The notes beneath the pieces were generated by a model. It searched no databases. It was not told where the DNA came from and saw only the letters and a program-made list of their open reading frames with translations. Below, one piece after another: positions 56,863-64,000 of a stretch of 64,000 bases of DNA. The stretch is from Aphanomyces cochlioides (Eukaryota; Oomycota; Saprolegniomycetes; Saprolegniales; Verrucalvaceae): NCBI GenBank assembly GCA_019828595.1, contig JAHQRK010000011.1, forward strand, positions 124,001 through 188,000, in the 5' to 3' direction. How positions within the stretch are numbered: position 1 is the first letter of the stretch; each line of letters opens with the position of its first letter. The position numbers and the translations under genes were made by a program.

Positions 56863-57339
56863 ATGAAACTCGGGCTCGTCGCCACTCTCATCGTTGCCGT
56901 GTCAGCGGCGCATCAGTCACCTATGGAGCTCAATCAACCTGATGCCTTAAATCCTTCAACCGCACAAACGGTGTCCAGTTTCGATCAGTCGTCAAGAGAG
57001 CATGTTCTTGGAGAAGAAATCATCCCAAGCATCCCAACTGGTTCTCCTCTTGAGCCGAAGTCAATTATTCCTCTCAGCAATCCTGTTCGTGAGTCATTCA
57101 GCCTACTAAGCAGTCCAGCCCCGACGTCGATGACCCCTCTCGATAATCCTGCTCCATATTCTCTTAACCCAGAAAGCTATCCAACCCCACCATTCACTTT
57201 CCCTCCAAGCAGCCCAGTGTCCGACAGTCCACAAGTCGACGACTCACTCGCCTCTGGTGCTCAAATTCCTTCTGATGGTCCACCAGACTCGCCACAACCA
57301 ACATCGTCCGAACAACCTAACCCTTTGAGAAATCATTAA
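56863..57339 (+). CDS. Secreted Pro/Ser-rich protein (158 aa)
   Basis: ATG 56863 starts a clear signal peptide (MKLGLVATLIVAVSAAHQSP; cleavage likely after Ala-16/17). The mature part is almost entirely Ser, Pro, Thr, Asn and Asp with loosely repeated phrases (SIIPLSNPVRESFSLLSSPA; MTPLDNPAPYSLNPESYPTP), suggesting an extended, O-glycosylated wall or mucin-like protein. No Cys and no RxLR motif. Single exon. Function unknown. Confidence 0.75.
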   Translation: MKLGLVATLIVAVSAAHQSPMELNQPDALNPSTAQTVSSFDQSSREHVLGEEIIPSIPTGSPLEPKSIIPLSNPVRESFSLLSSPAPTSMTPLDNPAPYSLNPESYPTPPFTFPPSSPVSDSPQVDDSLASGAQIPSDGPPDSPQPTSSEQPNPLRNH

Positions 57340-58000
57340 GATCAAGCACTACTGCTGCGTCTTATGTTGGTCAAACTGAGTAGTTTGCATCAACGTGAAC
57401 CGACGAGCACCACGTCGTATACATAATGATGTCAGCAATGAATGATTTTTCTGCTGTGTGGTCCGCTGATGGATTCGCCGAAGATTAATCGAATAAGGTG
57501 AATTCAGCCATCGTTTCTTGCAATGAAATCCAGAAGGGGGCACAATTGTGCCTGCAGCCTTTGACTTCGACCCTTTCAATGCTCTTTCCAATGAAATTTG
57601 ACCCCAGAGGCAGTCAAAAGTGTTCATCACATCAAAGCCATGTTTATTTGGCGGACTTCATCGGGATGAGAGCTTCCCACAGGGTGCATGCTGTACAGCT
57701 GGCACTTCATTGATTTTATCAGGTCATTGATCCACTCCATGGGCTGCACTGACATCGATCAGAGGTCGAACTACGTGTACAGAGCAAAAAGGGATACCCG
57801 CGTCAAAAATATTATACTCTCAGCGCCATCGAGAGCATTTGAATCGAACTGAAGAGTGCGTTTGCTTCACTGTCATTCATGTAACTCCCAAACTTCATGC
57901 TGTAGTTGCATCCGCAAGTAGTCTGCCCCATGACAACTGTGCTTGGAAGAGCAATCCATATGATCTCCATCTTGATCGTCTCGTCAGAAGTTCGACGCGG
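57340..58000. other. Intergenic
   Basis: No gene recognised; may contain an upstream exon of the following gene. Confidence 0.35.
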
Positions 58001-58002
58001 CA

Positions 58003-58462
58003 GTTGAAAGTCGAGCCGCGCCTCTTGCGCTTCCAAATATTGTGCATGACGAAACTGCCCTTGATCAACCGCTTCCAAACCGTGAAAACCTTCCGTCGAG
58101 TGTCTCGAGTTTCGTCGTTCCGTTGCCTTCGATCTTGCATCTCGATGTGCAACTTTTTCTCCCGGCCACCATCACGACAGGCAACTTATCACCTCCCACG
58201 CCTGACAATTTGTCTGGTTTCCACAGCTGGCATCCATTTTCCACAGTGTCATCCCCAGAATGTACACTGTACTTGTTCTTCCAGTCCACTTGACGACCTT
58301 CCTTCCACCCCTAGACATTTCGTCATGGTTCGCCGCCATCTTCAGACTTTTGTAGATGCAGTGCCACCCAAAGCAGCCATTTCAACTGCTTTCAATAGCT
58401 TCGACGCATCTGTCCAAGTAGAGGATGGTCGCTTCGTATCGTTCGACCCAACGACGACGTGA
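58003..58462 (+). CDS. Unrecognised protein, last two exons
   Basis: From an AG acceptor near 58002 the frame reads VESRAAPLALPNIVHDETAL, SFVVPLPSILHLDVQLFLPA and ECTLYLFF. It then crosses a short GT-AG segment (58285-58315) to HFVMVRRHLQTFVDAVPPKA and ends FVSFDPTTT. Alternating hydrophobic residues suggest beta strands. The first exon and start codon are not found, so the gene is incomplete as described. No family recognised. Confidence 0.4.
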
Positions 58463-58552
58463 AACCGCCACGTGTAACTGGCTCATTGTTGGGTGCCATT
58501 CAAGATTCAGTCAGCACAACTCACCCGTAAAGATAATTTTGCCAACTCTGCC

Positions 58553-58945
58553 ATGAACGACGACACTTGGATCGAGCAATTCAACGTGACAGTCTCTGTC
58601 TTGATGGTCTCCGTGCTCGTCTTCTATCGACTCTACACTCTTCGTCTCTCAGAAGCACATGCGCCACCCATACAGTCACCGGCGAAACCGATCCATAGGA
58701 GCGTCGCACAGCACTTTTGCGATTTGTTCTTTGCGCCGACCATGGACCAGTCCAAGGAATCGATGTTGCTCGATCAAGTGATTGACAACCTCTTGCTATC
58801 GTCCGACCAAGACGATCACATGAACGATCATCACGCATCGTCGTTGATCCCGACATTGTATGAAGCAGCACTCATGGGTCTCCTCACGTTGGTCCAATTC
58901 ACGTCACATCGTCCATCTCTTCGTTCGTTTGTTAAACTGTCGTAA
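58553..58945 (+). CDS. Small single-pass membrane protein (130 aa)
   Basis: ATG 58553 (MNDDTWIEQFNVTVSVLMVS). One hydrophobic helix (TVSVLMVSVLVFYRLYTLRL) near the N-terminus, then a polar region and an acidic/His stretch (SSDQDDHMNDHHASSLIPTL). Single exon; it converges on the C2/VHL gene with 14 bp between stop codons. No family recognised. Confidence 0.5.
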   Translation: MNDDTWIEQFNVTVSVLMVSVLVFYRLYTLRLSEAHAPPIQSPAKPIHRSVAQHFCDLFFAPTMDQSKESMLLDQVIDNLLLSSDQDDHMNDHHASSLIPTLYEAALMGLLTLVQFTSHRPSLRSFVKLS

Positions 58946-58959
58946 ATGTAGTCGTCGTA

Positions 58960-60787
58960 CTAAGCGAGTGGAATGATATTCACCTGGTTGTACCCGTGAA
59001 TATCGATTTGTTGAGGCTGAGGCTGCGCGGTAACAAAGCAGAGCGGATCATTTCGTCCTGCAAACGTGGCCTTCCACACATGGTTCGAGTACGTGTCCTG
59101 GCGATAGCTCTGACCGGGATGGAGTACCGTGAATTCCTCTTCACTGCCTTCACCTTCAATCCATCGGATCGAAAGAGGTCCTTGTGTCAGGTTGCGAAAG
59201 ACAAGCACAGTTGGCACGCTTGGAGGCTCACTTCCAGCAGGTTTTGGATTCATGTTCGCTGAGATCGACAGCTGGTTCACGCCTTGGATGTCAACAATGC
59301 TGTTGGATTGGGGAACCATGAAGTAAGCAAGCGGCGTGTCGTCCGTAAACGAAAGCTTCCACACGTGCATGGAGAAGGTCGACTGCTCGTAGCGACGACG
59401 AGGTTCAATGCGAGAATAAAAGGACTCGCCTCCCTCGTAGTCAACCCACGAAACATCAACGGGGTAAGGCGTGCTGTTGACAAAGACGACGGTAGTGTCC
59501 ACCCCTCCGTCTTGAGTGTTGACCTTGACGAGCCAGTTGACTAGAAAACACAAGACTCAGTATGATCGAAAAATAAGGTGCGATTTACCAGGAGCAGCAA
59601 CCGGGGCAGGAGCAGCATTAATTTGTTTTTCCGTGAGGGGAACGGCCATGGGGGCAACTTCAGGAACAACCGTGGCGACAGGAACATTAGCTGGCGGGGG
59701 TGGAAGAGGAGGAGCGAAATCATAGCCTTGAGAAAGCTTATCATTGAGAGGTGGTGTTGCAGCTGGAGGAGCAGCTGCAGCAGCCACACCTTGAAGTGCA
59801 CTGATTTCACACGCGCCAGGAGCTACAGACAAGAAATTAGGGTGAAGCGGAGAAGAAATTTTGTACCAAAGCCAGCGAACGGCGGGTTTTCCTGCATTTC
59901 CATGCGCAATGGACGCAAGGAGCCTGCAGGTTCATTAAATGACGATAGAAGATAGAGCGTGGGCAATGAAAGGAGAGCACGAGCAGTCGTTTGGACTTGT
60001 CCCATCAACTTTCGCTGCTTCTCGTTATTGTCCATGTCAAACACTTGGGCGAGAAGAGGGCGGTCGAGATCTCCATTGGTGAGACGCTGAAGAGAAATGC
60101 TTCGTGTTTCCCAGACAGGATTTAGATTTCCATTGATCACCTAAACGAAATTAGGTACATACAAGGGAGGAAAATACTTCAGTTCGAAAGACAGGTAGAT
60201 AACTACCGTCTTGAACCATACGCGCCAAGTACAACACACTAGATGGATGTCAAAAATGCAGACGACGTATTCGCCGCACATACGGGTCAGATTTGCTGAA
60301 GAGATCCAAATTAGGCAAGCCAGTAGCAGACCATTGCATTGTGATCACATTCGAATTTGGGTTGATATATTCGGCTTGAAGGTACACATTGAGTGGGGGG
60401 CTCTCCTTCTTGAAGAGTCCACGGGCTTGGCCTCCCGATGTGACCAAACTCGTAATTTGGCGCATGTTTTCCACGACGCTGGTCACCTGGACTTCTGCCT
60501 GACCTAGAAGTTGCTGGTCCGTCAACTTCTTGGACTTGGGCTCGTCTTCGTGGTAGACTTCGACTTTAATCACTTCTCCCGCGTGGGGAGCATCAACTTT
60601 GAAACTTTTCACAAATGCAGGGTTTGGAACACGGCGGATCGTCTCGGTACGTCCAACAGGGGTTCCTAACCGTCAGAGTGAGAATATACAACATCTCTCT
60701 CATCCTACCATTCACATAGAAGACGACAAACGTGTCGGATTTGTCGCCGACGCCACCTACGGCCAAGTGCACTTCGATACTTGCCAT
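58960..60787 (-). CDS. C2-C2-proline-rich-VHLbeta-VHLbeta protein (536 aa)
   Basis: Exons 60787-60709, 60665-60284, 60238-60178, 60140-59867, 59822-59589 and 59540-58960 join in one frame of 537 codons including the stop. Residues 1-265 are two C2 domains with copine-like phrases: TPVGRTETIRRVPNPAFVKS, then TGLPNLDLFSKSDP and FRTEVINGNLNPVWETRSIS. C2 domains bind membranes with Ca2+. Residues 266-343 are Ala/Pro-rich (PPLPPPPANVPVATVVP). Residues 350-536 are two copies of a VHL beta-domain-like fold (VDVSWVDYEGGESFYSRIEP ... HVWK; LSIRWIEGEGSEEEFTVLHP ... NHVWK). The copine vWA domain is absent. Inference: a membrane-recruited scaffold. Confidence 0.85.
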
Positions 60788-61087
60788 CTTGGATCAAACT
60801 TCAAAAATGACCAAAAATGATTTTCCAGATGGAAAATTATCAATTATTCAAATATTAATTGTTCATACAAATATCGACTAAAATAATAAGAAAATTAAAA
60901 AAGTAATATTGTGCTTTTGATACAAAATTGTGAGGAACGGTTTGAATCGACCGAGGTTTCGAATCGATTCCGAATCGAACGGGCTTCTCTGATTGGCTAG
61001 AATTAAAAATTAAAAATTTTCAGCCAATCAGAATCGATCAGCCACCTGACTCACGCAAAACACACACTGACACACACCACTTCAGTA
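60788..61087. other. AT-rich intergenic
   Basis: Upstream of the C2/VHL gene; very AT-rich between 60830 and 60930. Nothing else recognised. Confidence 0.4.
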
Positions 61088-61252
61088 CAGTTTGAATAGA
61101 CGCAGCATGTCTATCGTTAACATCGTGATACGATCGCACGTTTCTCGATGCCGCAACGACATACAGATATGTGAGACCATCATATCTACCAACTCTGAAG
61201 TCTTTATCTCATCGAGATCTTGTGTTGGGGAATAATATGAGTTGCTAAGATA

Positions 61253-62473
61253 CTGTGCTGAAAAGAAATTATAGACGCAAGCATGTATTATCATCTACTT
61301 ATCAATGCAATTGCCACGGCGTAGAATAACTTGAGCCATTCTTGTTGGCATGCCTTCGATAAGATCTTGTAGATACTCTTGACTTATTTCACTCCAAGAC
61401 TTCATGATTTGGGCTTTCAAATCAGCCTTGGTTTCAAATTGTCGCCTATTCGCATAGACTTTCCTCGTTAGAACCCCCCAAACATTTTCAATGGGGTTCA
61501 AATCGGGGCTCTTAGCGGGCCAAGGCATAGTTGGCCATGGCAGATCACTCAGAAAATCCATTGTCGATCGCGATCGATGGATCGAAGCGTTGTCTTGTTG
61601 AAAAATGGCGCCACGATTTTGCGCCAAATCTTCAAGTTCGTTCATTGTAGGCACCAGATAGGTCCGCAATGTCTCCTGGTACTTAATAGAGTCTTGTCTT
61701 CCTTCGAGGAAAGCAAGATCTGTCTTGTTGTAGTGGCTAATGCCAACCCAGAGAAATACTGATCCCCTCTTGGAGAACGTTTCGACCTCATGGCGAATAT
61801 CATGCCAGTAGTACTGGCAGCCGTCAGGTCCATCCAGATTGAACTTCTTTTCATCGGTGAACATTGTCATCTTCATTTGGTCATGGCGATTGAGATATTT
61901 GGAGGCGTATTCAGCACGCGCTTTCTTGTGCTCGGTCGACAGACGTGGGCTTGAGCGGCGTTTGATGTACTTTGGGAATTTAGACATTTTGAGAACATTA
62001 AGAATAGTAGTTCGTGTTACTTTACCATTAAGTGCAGCAGAGATCTGTGCAGATGACTTTCCCTTGCGTGTAGCTTGTCGGAATACCCAACGTATCTCCC
62101 GGCGAGTGAGCTTCACGCGTCTTCCGGCCTTCGTTTTCGGTGTTTTTCGATTTAAATTGGCAACATAAGTTCGAACGAGCTTCTCACTGCGCCCAATGGC
62201 TCTTCCAATCCAACGGAGATACTCAATGGCTCTTCCAATCCAACGGAGATACTTGTTTTCGTGAAGATAAGCCATAATTTGTCCCTTTTCAACATCAGTG
62301 ATGTTTTTGCCGCGTGGCATGTTGATGTATGAAGCGCAGGGCGCACTCAGTGCAGCCTCTATGCAGGGAAATGAGCGTAATCAATATGATTACTGTAGAA
62401 GCTTCCTATTGGCTTAAATTGAGTGAAATTTTACATGGACTAAAATTGCGTCTATAATTTCTTTTCAGCACCG
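61253..62473. mobile_element. Inner Tc1-like element
   Basis: Terminal repeats of 28 bp (61253-61280 and 62446-62473), starting CTGTGCTGAAAAG and CGGTGCTGAAAAG and matching through AAATTATAGACGCA with one mismatch. Flanked by TA (61251-61252, 62474-62475). Contains one transposase gene. It lies inside the outer element. Confidence 0.8.
61295..62320 (-). CDS. Tc1-like transposase, DD34E (341 aa)
   Basis: Cut-and-paste transposase, open from ATG 62320 (MPRGKNITDVEKGQIMAYLH). The N-terminal helix-turn-helix pair and GRRVKLTRREIRWVFRQATR form the DNA-binding part. The catalytic triad is complete: FTDEKKFNLDG (Asp), FQQDNASIH (Asp), and NPIENVWG (Glu) after 34 intervening residues. A 30 bp tandem duplication near 62201-62260 repeats YLRWIGRAIE/G in the first helix-turn-helix, the only visible flaw. 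If relatives lack the repeat, binding may be impaired. Confidence 0.9.
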   Translation of the reverse strand: MPRGKNITDVEKGQIMAYLHENKYLRWIGRAIEYLRWIGRAIGRSEKLVRTYVANLNRKTPKTKAGRRVKLTRREIRWVFRQATRKGKSSAQISAALNGKVTRTTILNVLKMSKFPKYIKRRSSPRLSTEHKKARAEYASKYLNRHDQMKMTMFTDEKKFNLDGPDGCQYYWHDIRHEVETFSKRGSVFLWVGISHYNKTDLAFLEGRQDSIKYQETLRTYLVPTMNELEDLAQNRGAIFQQDNASIHRSRSTMDFLSDLPWPTMPWPAKSPDLNPIENVWGVLTRKVYANRRQFETKADLKAQIMKSWSEISQEYLQDLIEGMPTRMAQVILRRGNCIDK

Positions 62474-62647
62474 TATCTCAAAAAGTAAAACAACTTCTCA
62501 ACACAGCATCTCTTGACCGCAAGGCCTTGAGAGTTGATGCATAGGATAGTTTCACATGTCGTTATGTGCTAACGGCACCGCGGAACACGCCCTGTTGTCA
62601 CGATGTCAAAGAAAAACTTGGTGCGTCTATGATTTCTTTTCAAACTG

Positions 62648-63163
62648 TATTATGAAATCGATTTGAAAACGAATTCGCTTTTTGGTCAAAACCACAAATT
62701 TGGTTGAAAATGACAATATTGAATTCTCAATTAATTCATTAATTATCAAAAGTTGTCCTTCTGCTTGGATTTGATGGGCGATGATGAGGAAGGATGATAC
62801 ATGACAAGGAAACGACGGCGGATTAAACCTTAAGGGAGATATGACGCTTCACCCAACGATATATAGCGAGCTTATTGTCTGGTGGAATTTGTCGCTGTGA
62901 ATTGCGTATTTATTACGTTGAATTTGAAAAGTGGACTCGCATACATGCGAGCGACAGTCACTGATGCCAGAGGAAACATTTCGCGACACGTCATCCGTCT
63001 GCAGATCAGGACAAAAGCCTCTGCTCACAAGCCAAGGTCTGGATGTAGTCATAGCTCCGTTGAAGGGAATTATGAAAAGACATGATGAAATCTTCGACAT
63101 AGAGCGCGACAAGGTCTTCGGAAGTCAAGAATGTCCATCAAAACACAATTCTTGTTGACTGAT
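62648..63163. other. Intergenic
   Basis: No gene recognised between the Tc1 element and the end of the Sin3-family gene. Confidence 0.4.
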
Positions 63164-64000
63164 TTAATCTTTTTTCCGCTTGGATGACTCGTCATTGTCT
63201 CCATCAGTGTTTTCTCGTCCACGTTTTTTGCTGCCACCAGTGCTGCCGCTCTTGACTGAGTCGACATCGCTCATGCCGCTGTCATCATCTTCGCTCAGTG
63301 TCGTTTCGTCCTTGCTGTCATCGCCTTCGACAGAGCCAAGATATTCAAGAACCAATTTTGGTTCCTCAAGCCACTTGGATGGTTCCGTGTGCTTCGTTCG
63401 GGGGGACGGTGCCCAGAGTTTCTTTTCTCCGGCCGCCGTCGCCACGATTGGTGTGGTGGCAAGTGGTGTTTTGCGCAACACACCAGATGAAAACTCCATC
63501 CAGAATGCCCCTTCGCCCTCTTCTTCAAAAATGGGTTTCGCGGCGGCAAAGTAGGCTGTTTTCTCAAGCGGTGCGTCCAGTTGAGACTGGTAGAGCGCAG
63601 CAAGTTTTTGGCAGGCATCGTCCGTCGCCATAAGTTGCATCTGCTTCAGGAGCAAAGTCACCAGCTTGTCCATCGTGAACAAAAAGTATGACGAGGAGCC
63701 CATCAGACTTCGGCAACAGTCTTCATATCTACAACAAAATCGTATTAGACCATGATATCCTCCGATTGCAGCTTGCCTTGGGCTTTCAATTGACTGATCA
63801 ATGAGAGCATACAGCTTGGACATGAAAGCTTCATAGTCTCCCGTTTGATTTTCCACTTCGTTGGAATTCACATGATGCGCATGAGCCAACATGGCAGCAG
63901 CAGGGTTAATCGTTCGGCGATTTCGGTTCCGCTTAGCTTTTTCACACAAGTCTCGAGCTTGTTCCAAACGCGAGTAGAGAACTTGATAGAGTCGCACAAA
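63164..64000 (-). CDS. Sin3-family corepressor, C-terminal part (partial)
   Basis: Sin3 proteins scaffold histone deacetylase complexes in the nucleus. The gene enters from beyond the right edge. Visible: VRLYQVLYSRLEQARDLCEK, YEAFMSKLYALIDQSIESP, YEDCCRSLMGSSSYFLFTMD and KLVTLLLKQMQLMATD, the typical Sin3 C-terminal region. It ends in an acidic and then basic tail (KKRGRENTDGDNDESSKRKK), a probable nuclear signal. Between SP and YEDCC there are 51-52 extra bases (about 63727-63778) that either add 17 residues or form a GC-AG intron. The intron restores the usual family spacing, so I favour it. Confidence 0.85.
   Translation of the reverse strand, partial: FVRLYQVLYSRLEQARDLCEKAKRNRNRRTINPAAAMLAHAHHVNSNEVENQTGDYEAFMSKLYALIDQSIESPRQAAIGGYHGLIRFCCRYEDCCRSLMGSSSYFLFTMDKLVTLLLKQMQLMATDDACQKLAALYQSQLDAPLEKTAYFAAAKPIFEEEGEGAFWMEFSSGVLRKTPLATTPIVATAAGEKKLWAPSPRTKHTEPSKWLEEPKLVLEYLGSVEGDDSKDETTLSEDDDSGMSDVDSVKSGSTGGSKKRGRENTDGDNDESSKRKKD

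Larger units (their letters stand above)
61088..62647. mobile_element. Outer Tc1/mariner-like element, interrupted
   Basis: Flanked by TA on both sides (61086-61087 and 62648-62649). Ends read inward: CAGTTTGAATAGACGC on the left, and CAGTTTGAAAAGAAATCATAGACGC on the right, where the left end has lost about 9 bases. About 165 bp of it remains on either side of the inner element; no coding sequence of its own is seen. Confidence 0.6.

Overview
This is a nuclear window from an oomycete, most likely a saprolegnialean (Aphanomyces/Achlya type). Most genes split into exons joined by 40-50 nt GT-AG introns with almost no spacing between neighbours. There are flagellar-type and stramenopile-restricted genes, AT-rich spacers, and hAT, PIF/Harbinger and Tc1 transposons. 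The species call is inference.

The first 43 kb is dominated by a repeat-built gene cluster. Three gene types recur: (i) proteins made only of helicase-associated (HA, PF03457-like) repeats behind an Arg-rich, mitochondrial-looking N-terminus; (ii) an oomycete-type ankyrin protein; (iii) a WW/coiled-coil/ARM-repeat protein. About 15 HA loci or fragments are present (2.5-43.4 kb and 54.0-55.7 kb). Three are intact: 17897-19438 (-), 28110-29585 (+) and 39798-41345 (-). The rest are broken by frameshifts, stops, deletions or a hAT insertion. Large inverted duplications arrange the copies. L1 (2521-10155) mirrors R1 (30485-38116) almost perfectly, and L2 (12523-13757) mirrors R2 (27349-28584). Together they enclose a 13.6 kb single-copy core. 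A direct repeat of about 852 bp (39559-40410 and 42085-42936) and a run of alternating HA(-)/ankyrin(+) units follow on the right.

The single-copy core (13.76-27.35 kb) holds ribose-5-phosphate isomerase (14719-15569), an MFSD14-like MFS transporter (15726-17358, -), the GC-richer HA gene, an oxalate/formate-antiporter-like MFS transporter (20587-22490, one frameshift) and most of a nine-exon WW/coiled-coil/ARM gene (22517-27517, -).

The right third (44-64 kb) is mostly ordinary gene-dense sequence. It holds a PP2C phosphatase, a nuclear-looking stramenopile-type protein, an RSPH14-like ARM protein and an alkaline ceramidase. It also holds a secreted Pro/Ser-rich protein, a C2-C2-proline-rich-VHLbeta-VHLbeta protein of unusual architecture, and the C-terminal end of a Sin3-family corepressor running off the window. 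Embedded in it are a 2.66 kb PIF/Harbinger element with both genes decayed and a Tc1-like element nested inside an older Tc1-like element.

Reading frames and introns were worked out by eye from splice signals and protein continuity. Single-base frameshifts could be real decay or sequence error. Very recent inverted duplication, or joined haplotypes, could both explain the near-identical arms.
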